A stretch of 64,000 bases of DNA, from NCBI RefSeq assembly GCF_039538365.1, contig NZ_BAABCA010000004.1, positions 434,001-498,000 on the forward strand, read 5' to 3'. This document shows, one piece after another, positions 10,514 to 18,526 of this stretch (the stretch's first letter is position 1; each line of letters opens with the position of its first letter). The position numbers and the translations under genes were made by a program. This DNA is from Postechiella marina (GTDB taxonomy: Bacteria; Bacteroidota; Bacteroidia; Flavobacteriales; Flavobacteriaceae). The notes below the pieces were generated by a model, which did not search any database, was not told the DNA's origin, and saw only the letters and a list, made by a program, of their open reading frames with translations.

Positions 10514-10900
10514 AATAACTTAATTTGTTTCGTGATTTAAAAACTAGAAATTACTATTCCTTATAAATTACCAATACACATGTTATTAATACCTAAATAA
10601 AAAAATGCCTAGTCTAACTGAGAATAATATTATAAAATTAGCAGAAATAAAAAAAGTCCTTCGACAATTAGGACTAGATATTCTTAACAACAGCTGTATG
10701 ATAAAATATTTGCAAATTTACATAATTACTAACTTTCTTTTTAAGACTTAACAAACATAATCTTATAAAAGACTGTTAAATTATAAGTTAAAATTAAAAA
10801 CGACCACATACACCATAAAAAAAGCTGTTAAAAAAGGTTTTATTAAATGCCAATTATTCCTTTTTAAACAGCCTTACTTTTATACTAAAAAAGTACTTTA
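10514..10900. other. Intergenic region without a gene (387 bases)
   Basis: AT-rich spacer between the serine protease and the response regulator. The only recognisable element is the minus-strand hairpin terminator at 10649-10675. No open frame of convincing composition was seen on either strand. Confidence 0.6.
10649..10675 (-). terminator. Rho-independent terminator downstream of the V8-like protease
   Basis: On the minus strand a 6-bp stem (AGTCCT / AGGACT, 9-nt loop) is followed directly by seven T residues. It lies about 225 bases past the protease stop and in front of the LytTR regulator. It therefore separates the two transcription units. Confidence 0.6.
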
Positions 10901-11992
10901 CTACTTATACTTGTTTTTCCAGTTTTTTAAGTTTTTATAAACTGCAGAGGTAATTCTAGTTGCTGAATTACCTAGCGATGACCCGTTGGTATGAATACCT
11001 ACAACATAGCGTTTACCGTTTTTATATTTCCAAACGGGCGAACCACTTTGCCCACCAGCAGAATCTATATTATATACCAAAGTTCTTGGAGTAACCAACT
11101 TAATTTTTCTACAATGCCACCACTGTGTTCCGCTTGGCTTATCTCCAGGATATCCAGATAAATTTACCTTTAGCCCTAACAGATTAACTAAACTATAATT
11201 TGCATACCCAAAATACCCCACGGTATTACCCATCTTCTTATTTTCTGGTAAAATTATTGCTCCGTAATCGTTAATTCTTTTTTTGTTACTTGTCCACCCC
11301 TTAACAGAATGAAATTTGCTTGTTACACAAGAGCCATAAGGCCTACTTGAAGCATTTCTACCCGGAATAACTTCTATACTTTTTGCCCAACCACCATGTT
11401 TATGCATATACACAACATGTCCTGCTGTTATAACTGTTCTTGGCCCAATAAAAAAGCCTGTACCTATCCAGCTAGTACCATCTTTAGCTTTAATTTTTAA
11501 AGAACATATTGCTCGCCAAGGGTACTTAGATGTTCCGGTAATTTTTTTACGATCATCTTTACCTATTACAACCTCTCTCATCATTTTTTGACCACTTTCA
11601 GTTTTCATCAAACTTACCAGTTCATCATCTCCATAGCTAGCATAATAAGCATTTAAGGGTTCCTTTTCTGTTGTTTGTAAAGTATTTTCTTCTGTTTCTA
11701 CTACAGAATAATCATAACCTTCTACTTGCTCTAAAGTATCTTCTTTAGAGTTATTTGCAGCAGCTTCAATGGTTTCTGAATCACCTCCTTCAAAAGGATC
11801 TTCTCCATCTGCATCTCCAGACTGGTTTGCTTCATTTTCATTACTTACTTCTTGATAATCTTCTATAGAAGTTTCTCCTTCATCTTCTCCAATTAGTTGA
11901 TTTCCATCACTTAATTGATCGCCTTCAAAAGACTCTTCTATAGTATCTTCTTTAATTCTTGATTGTTTTAAAAGTCCATTAGTTTCCATCAT
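10901..11992 (-). CDS. Trypsin-like (V8/Glu-endopeptidase type, S1B) serine protease with acidic N-terminal region
   Basis: The product has 363 residues. The C-terminal 210 form a chymotrypsin-fold protease with the full catalytic triad: His near 191 in TAGHVV, Asp near 242 in NDYGAI, and Ser near 316 in DSAGGQSGSP. The first 130 residues are strongly acidic (Glu/Asp/Gln/Asn-rich), of low complexity, and probably disordered or a propeptide. No signal peptide or lipobox is visible from either of the two adjacent Met codons, which is unusual for this secreted family. It may act in the cytoplasm, use a non-classical export route, or have a misjudged start. It stands alone, between a terminator and the tRNA-linked element. 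Confidence 0.82.
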   Translation of the reverse strand: MMETNGLLKQSRIKEDTIEESFEGDQLSDGNQLIGEDEGETSIEDYQEVSNENEANQSGDADGEDPFEGGDSETIEAAANNSKEDTLEQVEGYDYSVVETEENTLQTTEKEPLNAYYASYGDDELVSLMKTESGQKMMREVVIGKDDRKKITGTSKYPWRAICSLKIKAKDGTSWIGTGFFIGPRTVITAGHVVYMHKHGGWAKSIEVIPGRNASSRPYGSCVTSKFHSVKGWTSNKKRINDYGAIILPENKKMGNTVGYFGYANYSLVNLLGLKVNLSGYPGDKPSGTQWWHCRKIKLVTPRTLVYNIDSAGGQSGSPVWKYKNGKRYVVGIHTNGSSLGNSATRITSAVYKNLKNWKNKYK

Positions 11993-12397
11993 TTTATTAA
12001 TTTTAATTGTTATTAATTATTAGTACAGTTTATAAATTGCACCAACAAATCTACAAACAACTAAAAATCAAAACATTAAATAATACACTGATTTGTAAAT
12101 AGAAAAAGCCCCTATATTTTTCGGTATAATCACTTATTATAAAGAAGAAAAAATAAATGTAGTGGTAGTAAAAAACTAATACTTAAACAGTTTAGACCTA
12201 TTATGATTAATTACAATCAAAATTAAATTTATAAAAAAGGCATATCGAGTCATTTTGAAAAAACTAGAAAATACCAAGCTCATTCCAAATAATAATCCAA
12301 TAGTAAATGAGACTCCTTGTATTTCCATGTTATATGCCTATTGAACCAGATTTAATCGGCACGTACACACCACGTTTTAAAGTCCTAATTGTTTTTT
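11993..12397. other. AT-rich spacer outside the tRNA remnant
   Basis: The spacer lies between the serine protease start and the tRNA-like remnant. It contains only a possible 50-codon frame on the minus strand (12176-12328, listed separately). It would be the flank on the far side of the tRNA-linked element, i.e. sequence that once followed the tRNA gene. Confidence 0.5.
12176..12328 (-). CDS. Possible 50-residue hydrophobic peptide (unconfirmed small ORF)
   Basis: An ATG at 12328 opens 50 codons ending at TAG (12176-12178). The product has two hydrophobic stretches (GLLFGMSLVF and AFFINLILIVI) separated by a short basic linker (KMTRY) and a basic tail. That composition fits a small membrane peptide, but AT-rich DNA readily encodes such frames by chance. 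It starts about 70 bases downstream of the tRNA remnant on the same strand. No family is recognised. Confidence 0.2.
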   Translation of the reverse strand: MEIQGVSFTIGLLFGMSLVFSSFFKMTRYAFFINLILIVINHNRSKLFKY

Positions 12398-12438
12398 AGT
12401 GCCAACTGGACTTGAACCAGCGCTCCTCGGGTTATGAG
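12398..12438 (-). other. Degraded 3'-half copy of tRNA-fMet: far attachment site of the integrative element
   Basis: Read on the minus strand this segment has the 3' half of an anticodon arm (CTCATAACCCG), a spacer, a T-arm with canonical loop (CTGG-TTCAAGT-CCAG) and an acceptor-like end. Aligned to the intact tRNA-fMet at 18101-18135 it matches at about 30 of 35 positions, including 11 identical bases over the CAT anticodon region. It is in direct orientation to the tRNA, as expected of the distal att site of an element integrated into a tRNA 3' end. The 5' half of a tRNA is absent, so it is not a functional gene. Confidence 0.7.
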
Positions 12439-12489
12439 TTTGAAAAAACACCCATTTTTCGTGCTATTTTGCCATGTTTTAATAAAACC

Positions 12490-12507
12490 GTGTACCAAAT
12501 TGTGTAC
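12490..12507. repeat. Paired GTGTAC repeats inside the distal end of the element
   Basis: Two GTGTAC copies (12490-12495 and 12502-12507) are spaced 12 bases apart, about 50 bases inside the tRNA remnant. Short spaced repeats next to att sites often serve as arm-type integrase binding sites. That role is inferred from position. Confidence 0.4.
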
Positions 12508-12612
12508 TCTAATTTATAATTAATTTCTATTAAAATTTGCATAATGTTTTTGAGATGTATTACTAAAAACAAAGAATTTGTATTACACCTATAAAACTTG
12601 TCTTTATAGCTC

Positions 12613-13727
12613 ATGCACGTAATATCTGGAATTGGAAGCAAAAAAATGGCTTCATTTTACATACAATGAGGATGCTCTAAACGCTTTAGAACTGAAATTC
12701 CCACAAAATACAGGTACTGTTCTAGGTACTTTTAAACATGTTAATGAGAATGAAAAGGAACAGTTAATTATTGAAATACTATCTAGCGAAGCTCTTAAAA
12801 CATCAGAAATAGAAGGTGAATATTTTAGATAGAGATAGTATTCAATCTTCTATTAAGAGAAGCTTAGGTTTAAAAGTTGATAATAAAAAGATAGCTCCTG
12901 CCGAGTTTGGTATTTCTGAAATGATGGTAGATTTATATAAAAACTTTAATACGTCACTCACCCACCAACAACTATTTAATTGGCACAAAATGCTAACTAA
13001 TGGCAGACGTTATTTAACCGATGTTGATATATATCGTGCACATGAAGATTCTATGCAAGTTGTTTGTGGTCGTTTAGATAGACCAACCATTCATTTTGAA
13101 GCACCTCCTTCTCATGACATACATAAAGAAATGGAACAGTTTGTTTTATGGTTCAACATCTTGTCTTCAAAAAAGGAAAATAATGTATTACCAATTGCTA
13201 AAGCTGGTATTACACATCTGTATTTTGTGAGTATCCACCCTTTTGAAGATGGTTACGGACGTATTGGACGTGCTCTTAGCAAAAAATGTATCGATTAAAG
13301 TGTAAGTCAACCTGCTCTTATATCTTTATCCAAAATCATTGAAGCCAAAAAAAAGCATATTACAGCGCTCTTGAAAACAATAATAAAAGATTTAGACATT
13401 ACAGATTGGTTGCTTTATTTTGGACAAACCATATTAGATGCACAAGAAGACACTTTAAAACTTATAGATTTTTTAATTGAAAAAGCAAAATCCTTTGACC
13501 GTTTTAATACCGAAATGAATAAACGCCAACTAAAAATGGTTACACGTATTTTTAATACAGGACATCAAGGTTTTAATGACGGGTTAAGTGCAGATAACTA
13601 TACTAAAATAGCTAAAACCTCAGCTTCTACTGCTACTTGTAATTTAAAATCTATGGTAGACAAAAAGATGTTTATTAAAACTGGTGAATTAAAAGGGACT
13701 CGGTATTGGTTGAACTTGGAAAATTAA
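12613..13727 (+). pseudogene. Degraded Fic/DOC family AMP-transferase-like gene (DUF4172 - Fic - winged helix)
   Basis: Read across frames this is a full-length class II Fic protein: an N-terminal DUF4172-like segment with the inhibitory pattern T-x3-E-G (TSEIEG), a Fic core, and a C-terminal winged-helix part ending at 13727. Fic enzymes transfer AMP to target proteins. The gene is broken several times: an A-run one base short at 12640-12646, an inserted T at 12821, an in-frame TAA at 13296-13298, and a lost A at 13347-13354 compensated by a gained A at 13385-13388. The active-site motif reads HPFEDGYGR, with Tyr (13254-13256) where Asn is expected in HPFx(D/E)GNGR. No ATG is in frame with the start. 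It lies inside the tRNA-fMet element as decaying cargo. Confidence 0.85.
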
Positions 13728-13765
13728 TATTTCATCAGTTTTTCTCAATATCAAATAAATCTTCT

Positions 13766-15049
13766 CTAATATAACTTCTTTCCTTTTTCTATAATAAAAC
13801 TTCTTGTCAAAAACTTAGAAACAGATTCCTTTGCGTCATTAATTGCCCAGGAAATGAAATCTCTATTTGATGGATCTGGTTTAGCTTTTTTTTGATCCAT
13901 TCGATATACACTTTTTATTGCCCTTCTATCTCCTGTATAACTATACCACAATGTATTCCATTGAGAACTCCCTATACATTTTTTACTCAGAATAATTTCT
14001 CCTGTTTTATTATTAACGACTTCAACTACTATATCAACAAACCCAGAACCATACCTCTCATAACGTGTTACTTCTGCTGTCACTTCTTTTTTTATAACAC
14101 TACCACTTGAATCTTTTCCATCTTTTACGGTCTTTTTATATTTTTCGATAACAGGATCTTTGGGACCTACACCTGCTTTTTGATCTACTAACATCAGTTT
14201 AACTAAAAAATCAGCGCTACTATTATCAAGAAGTGACACTAGTCTATATTTTATAACTGTAGAATTTAACTCCTCTTCTGTTAAAGACTTTAATTGATTA
14301 GGGTAAGCTGATTTTAATGGAGAAATGAAAAAGCTCACGGTAGCTTTATCGCGAGATAAATCCATTTTATCTTGAACATCTTGAAAATCTTTTTCATAAA
14401 GGCTAGATATGATATACTTAGTATAAACATTCTTCCATTTACTTTTAGAATCAGCTACACTCTCAAGTTCAAGAGCTTTACTATAATATTTCTCTGCAAA
14501 ATAATGCTTCGCTACTTTCAAAGAATCTTCCAAACTTTTTAACCTACTCGTATTTATAGGTTTTATGGTTAATGCTATATCTTTTGAGCCACTAGCATAA
14601 GTATTTAAAACCTTAAGCGTGTAAAAATGATTTATAAGAAGTTGAATATTCTTAACAAAGTTTACTCCTTTTTCTTCACTCAACTTATCTTCCAATTCTT
14701 TTTTACTAGAATTCCATTTATTAATCGTAGTTTCATAATATGTTTGATCTACTTTTTTCGCTATTTTTTTTTGAATTCTTTTACTCGTAGTATTACTAAG
14801 AGTAGTAAGCCCATAAGCCAAAGCTCGATAATACTCTTCATTCCTATAATACTTATTAAAAAGTTTCAAAGATTTAGAGTCCTTTAAATCTTCATTAATT
14901 TTAAGAGTGACTCCCCACCTTAACGGGTTATTTTTCAAAGGTAAACTATCAAGCTCTTCTAAATTAGTTAAATTTTCCATTACCTGCCCTTTTGAGGATA
15001 AACTCCAGAAAACTAATACTAATAAAAAACATTGTTTTAACATCTCCAT
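13766..15049 (-). CDS. Exported protein of unknown function (second gene of a two-gene cassette)
   Basis: A 427-residue protein I do not recognise. Residues 1-22 form a signal peptide (hydrophobic core, SSKGQ end). The middle (about 60-250) is helical, Lys/Tyr-rich and TPR-like (KAxxYxxxxYYxKALEL pattern). The last 120 residues look like an alpha/beta domain (VTAEVTRYERYGSGFVDIVVEV, then NRDFISWAINDAKESVSKFL), loosely reminiscent of CsgG/LpoB-type envelope lipoprotein folds, though without a lipobox. It lies 39 bases after the 502-residue gene on the same strand, so the two are probably one operon. It is intact although the neighbouring Fic and integrase genes are broken. It lies within the tRNA-fMet element, so it is probably acquired. 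Confidence 0.75.
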   Translation of the reverse strand: MEMLKQCFLLVLVFWSLSSKGQVMENLTNLEELDSLPLKNNPLRWGVTLKINEDLKDSKSLKLFNKYYRNEEYYRALAYGLTTLSNTTSKRIQKKIAKKVDQTYYETTINKWNSSKKELEDKLSEEKGVNFVKNIQLLINHFYTLKVLNTYASGSKDIALTIKPINTSRLKSLEDSLKVAKHYFAEKYYSKALELESVADSKSKWKNVYTKYIISSLYEKDFQDVQDKMDLSRDKATVSFFISPLKSAYPNQLKSLTEEELNSTVIKYRLVSLLDNSSADFLVKLMLVDQKAGVGPKDPVIEKYKKTVKDGKDSSGSVIKKEVTAEVTRYERYGSGFVDIVVEVVNNKTGEIILSKKCIGSSQWNTLWYSYTGDRRAIKSVYRMDQKKAKPDPSNRDFISWAINDAKESVSKFLTRSFIIEKGKKLY

Positions 15050-15088
15050 ATACTAAAAACTTTATTTTTATTATAAATTAACAGAAAA

Positions 15089-16597
15089 TTATTGAGCTTT
15101 TTTTGCTCGTAATGCACCTAAGTATTCGAAAATTGGAATATCAAATCCTAAACTTAAAAATGCATTATCATAAGACATTGAATTACTAATTATTGGAACT
15201 GAATAAGAAACATTTAACTCTAAATCATTAAAAAATGTAATACCACCTCCAACACCTATTAAAGGAAAATTGAAATTATCTTGAGATTTTAAGTCAACAA
15301 CATTATATAATATACCTGAGCCATAAACTGACAAATAAATATCATCAATTAAAGGATCTGCAGATGGTCCATTCCATTTACGGTATTTCCCTTTATACTT
15401 ATACCATTCTTTAGGCTTTTGCGATCGAGTATATCCAAAATCGAATAAAATAAACTTAACACCAATCTTTTCACTCACATAAGATATATCAGAAATATTA
15501 TCTGTATTATCATTACTTAATATTGTTGAGTTAGAACCTGTAAAGGAACCGTAATTAAGTCCGATAATAAAAAATGGTTTTATTCCTATTTTATGTTCTT
15601 TTATACTCGAAATATTAATATCTATAAATTCTTCTTCAAAAGTTAGTATAATAGACTCTACATCTATTTTAAACTTAAAAACCATGTCATTATCACCTTC
15701 AAATGACTCATATATGACATATTTGTTTATTATTTCTCCAATTTTAGCCAAAAAGCTATTTCTACCAATTTCTTGTTCAAAATCTGACAACGATATAGAG
15801 AAAAGATCAAATACTACTTTAATAACAGCCTCATTTGTTTTCTTTAACTCATCAAATTTTAAACTATTATTTTTTAAAGAATCAATCAAACCAAACACTT
15901 GATAAGAAGCATCTGAAATAGAATCAATATCATCTACAAACGTTTGCATCTTATTGCTTATATTAAGTTTAATAACAGAATCTATCTTTTTATAATCCGT
16001 ATCTAAGCCGTATGTAAATTTTTTATCTAAATCCTTTTTATCAAACAACCCGTTAGACTCAAAAAAAGGAAATTCACTAGACAATAATTTATCATTCATT
16101 TCATCCATAATATAATTCGCTATTAAAGCATTCTCCAATTTATTAGTATCTGTTGTTTTAACTTCAACACCATTACCCTTATTTCTAATAAACTCTTCAT
16201 TTATTAAAAAATTTAAAGCGTTTTTTTCTGGGTTATCTATCAAAGAATTAATTGCAAATTCAGGCTGCGAATTTGAAAGGTTGACTCTAAAATAATTAGC
16301 TAATGAATAGCAAATTGCATATTCTGTAATTTCAGTTAAAATACTTTTAGTCATTACTGTTTTATTCTTCTCATTGGTAATAATTTCCATTAAATCATAC
16401 ATAGTTTTATAAGTTGTATAATTTGTGGTCTTTATATTCTTAACTATTAAATTTTTTAATATTCGCTGTTTTACTTCATCTTGTTTCTGACTGACCAATT
16501 CGGAAATTAAATCCGTATCAGGCGTAAGTTTTTGTGAAAACGCATAGCAGGAAAATAAAAATAACAACAATAACGAAAAATGATTTTTACAAGTCAT
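15089..16597 (-). CDS. Exported protein of unknown function with a C-terminal beta-barrel-like region
   Basis: A 502-residue protein that I cannot assign to a family. The signal peptide is residues 1-21 (core LLLLFLFSCYAFS). Residues about 25-300 are mainly helical and rich in Asn/Lys/Glu. From about residue 330 the sequence alternates polar and hydrophobic residues with many aromatics (GIKPFFIIGLNYGSF, LSVYGSGILYNV, ELNVSYSVPI, LSLGFDIPIF), as in an outer-membrane beta-barrel. The last residues (LRAKKAQ) lack a terminal aromatic, which is atypical for a barrel. It is the first gene of the two-gene cassette and is intact. It was probably brought in with the tRNA-fMet element. Confidence 0.75.
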   Translation of the reverse strand: MTCKNHFSLLLLFLFSCYAFSQKLTPDTDLISELVSQKQDEVKQRILKNLIVKNIKTTNYTTYKTMYDLMEIITNEKNKTVMTKSILTEITEYAICYSLANYFRVNLSNSQPEFAINSLIDNPEKNALNFLINEEFIRNKGNGVEVKTTDTNKLENALIANYIMDEMNDKLLSSEFPFFESNGLFDKKDLDKKFTYGLDTDYKKIDSVIKLNISNKMQTFVDDIDSISDASYQVFGLIDSLKNNSLKFDELKKTNEAVIKVVFDLFSISLSDFEQEIGRNSFLAKIGEIINKYVIYESFEGDNDMVFKFKIDVESIILTFEEEFIDINISSIKEHKIGIKPFFIIGLNYGSFTGSNSTILSNDNTDNISDISYVSEKIGVKFILFDFGYTRSQKPKEWYKYKGKYRKWNGPSADPLIDDIYLSVYGSGILYNVVDLKSQDNFNFPLIGVGGGITFFNDLELNVSYSVPIISNSMSYDNAFLSLGFDIPIFEYLGALRAKKAQ

Positions 16598-17123
16598 AAA
16601 TAATTGGTTTAAAGTTAGGAGCTATTAAAGAGTATATAAACACTTTAATGAAGTCAAAAATTTCATTAAAGTATTGGGAAGAATTTCAAAATTGTAAGTA
16701 GAATTAAATAGATAAAGAACTGTTTTGCGAAAAAAAGGAATTCTTAACACATAATAAATTCTATACCTATCCAAAAAGAACACTAAGGCTCCCAGCTTCG
16801 CTTAATAATGACCAATAAAACCTCATTCATTAAAAATGAAATAATATAGCATAAGTAAGAAACGACTTTGTATCGCATTAAATTAAGTATTAAACATTCA
16901 ACTTAATGCTATTGTAGTTTTTTATAGGAAGAAAAAGTAAATATAAAACTTTACACAACTAATAACCAAATACTTAATGTTTTTTTACCAAATATTAATT
17001 CTAACCGTTTTTTCAACTATGTTTAATGTATCCCTCATTAATACCATCAAATAATTCATCCTCCTTCTTAACTAAAGTGTTATATCAATCTACTTTATCT
17101 TTTTATTCATTTAAGCCAATCTT
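16598..17123. other. Non-coding AT-rich region inside the element (526 bases)
   Basis: No supported gene on either strand. The region lies between the unknown two-gene cassette and the broken end of the integrase. It probably holds remains of the missing integrase C-terminal half or of other cargo, but I could not recognise any residual coding sequence. A loose inverted repeat (GCATTAA.../...ACTTAATGC) occurs near 16877-16910. Confidence 0.5.
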
Positions 17124-17921
17124 TTAACTCCATTCTGCATAAGCTAACCCTGTATAACAACAAAACACAAACATATCTCTTACTTGTGTCAATCTACTTT
17201 GAGCAAATTGATGGTCTTCTAAAGCCATCAATTCGTCATGAGTAAGGAATATAACTTTAGTTTCGTAACGTTTAGGTTTATACATAATAAAAGGATCTTT
17301 TTGTAGATAACCTTCTGCCAATGAAAGCTTAATTATTTTACGAACTCGTTGTATGCTCTTATTGATGGTAATCTGTTTATGACCTAATTCTGATTTCAAG
17401 TAAAAATCAAAGTCTTTTAGGAAATTCATTTTAATAGATTCCAACAAAATGTCATTTTTGCCATATTGATATGAAATAAAGTTAGAAGTATGCTTTTTAG
17501 CCTCAACAAACTTTCTGTAAGTAGCGTTTGTATATTCTATTCCTATTAACTTGTTCATTTGGTCATTATGTAATTTAAATACTTCTAAAAGGGTTTTATG
17601 AGTCTTTATGTTCTCGCCTTTATACTTAAAATAAATATCCTCAACATCAAATATGTTATTGCTCACTTGCAGAAACAAAAAAGCCTCATTAATCTTTTGA
17701 CTAACAAGGCTTAATTGCGTGTTGATATAATTATTATCAGGGTTTGGTGGTTTTGCTTTCTGTTGTTTACTCTGCCAATGATCTAGATTAATAAAGAGAC
17801 CTGTTGAAAATGTTTTTCTCTTACCCAAAAATGTCAATCTACATTTAATAGGTGTCTTATTCTGCTTATTTAGTTTTGCTTTATCAGTATAGAACAAAAC
17901 ACTTATTTTATTAATATTCAT
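17124..17921 (-). pseudogene. Tyrosine site-specific integrase, truncated (catalytic half missing)
   Basis: The 265 residues comprise the arm-type DNA-binding domain (about 1-90: KISVLFYTDKAKLNK, RCRLTFLGKRKTFSTGLFIN-type pattern), the SAM-like core-binding domain (about 105-215) and only the start of the catalytic domain, ending at FVFCCYTGLAYAEWS. Bacteroidota integrases of this family have about 400 residues, so the His/Arg/Tyr catalytic boxes are missing. Adding one A after GCAGAA would continue the frame for only about nine codons, to a TGA at 17107-17109, so the loss is more than one frameshift. It is divergently placed beside the tRNA 3' end, where such integrases normally sit. It is probably inactive, which fits the decay of the element. 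Confidence 0.85.
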
Positions 17922-17942
17922 AGTGTTACATTTTTAAATTAT

Positions 17943-17969
17943 GGGTGTCGATTTTAATAAAAGGGTGTC
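17943..17969. repeat. Paired GGGTGTC direct repeats upstream of the integrase
   Basis: Two identical heptamers (17943-17949 and 17963-17969), spaced 20 bases, lie between the integrase start and the tRNA. An inverted ACACCC occurs just inside the other end (about 12447-12452). This arrangement suggests integrase arm-binding sites (inference). Confidence 0.4.
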
Positions 17970-18055
17970 TTTTTTGATACCTTTTTTAGGTTGAAATTGT
18001 TGATTATAGTAATTTGAAATTTGAAGAAAATCTGTAAACCCTTAATTTACTGCAT

Positions 18056-18087
18056 AAAAAAAGAGTAACCATTTCTGATTACTCTTA
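18056..18087 (-). terminator. Rho-independent terminator of tRNA-fMet
   Basis: On the minus strand an 8-bp stem (AAGAGTAA / TTACTCTT, 10-nt loop) is followed by a run of eight T, starting 7 bases after the tRNA discriminator base. It ends the tRNA transcript and lies between the tRNA and the element's GGGTGTC repeats. Confidence 0.75.
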
Positions 18088-18093
18088 CTTAGT

Positions 18094-18166
<73 letters not shown>

Positions 18167-18287
18167 TGTAATATTCTTAAATAATTTACTTAGCTTTTAA
18201 CTTTCGGTTCATAATGCCGATCAAATTATTTCGGACTGCAAATATACAATCCTTTTTAAGTTTCTACAAGCTTATTTTAATAAAATA

Positions 18288-18470
18288 TTATTGTTCTATG
18301 CTATTTGCTTGAAAATCTTGCAATTCCATATTAAAAAAAGTTACTTTTATTTCTATAGGATTACAACACACCTCGCAATCTTCAATATAATCGTTAATAT
18401 TAACTGAATGATCTAACAACATAGATATGGCTTGCCAACAATATGGGCATGTAAAATAATGTTCTTTCAT
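18288..18470 (-). CDS. CPXCG-motif small cysteine-rich protein
   Basis: The 60-residue protein has two Cys pairs, CPYC near residue 8 and CEVCC near residue 33, around a short acidic spacer (DHSVNINDYIEDC). This is the pattern of the CPXCG cysteine-rich family (PF14255-like), presumed to bind zinc. The first pair reads CPYCW rather than the usual CPYCG. No role is established for the family. It sits between tRNA-fMet and the LRR gene, and its start abuts the terminator of the LRR gene, so it has its own promoter or depends on read-through. Confidence 0.85.
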   Translation of the reverse strand: MKEHYFTCPYCWQAISMLLDHSVNINDYIEDCEVCCNPIEIKVTFFNMELQDFQANSIEQ

Positions 18471-18501
18471 AAAAAAAAGGGTAACATATAATGCTACCCT
18501 T
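18471..18501 (-). terminator. Rho-independent terminator of the LRR gene
   Basis: A minus-strand stem AAGGGTAGCAT/ATGTTACCCTT (one G:U pair), 3-nt loop, followed by eight T. It begins 25 bases after the LRR stop and directly precedes the start codon of the Cys-rich gene. Confidence 0.75.
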
Positions 18502-18526
18502 GTAAATTTATAAAAAATAATAAAAA

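Noticed and set aside
12398..12438. Functional second tRNA-Met gene
   Set aside because: Only the 3' half is present. There is no D-arm or 5' acceptor strand upstream.
12632..13298. Programmed frameshifting in the Fic gene
   Set aside because: There are at least four separate lesions, an in-frame stop and an altered active site, and no slippery sequence with a downstream structure at the breaks. Decay explains it better.
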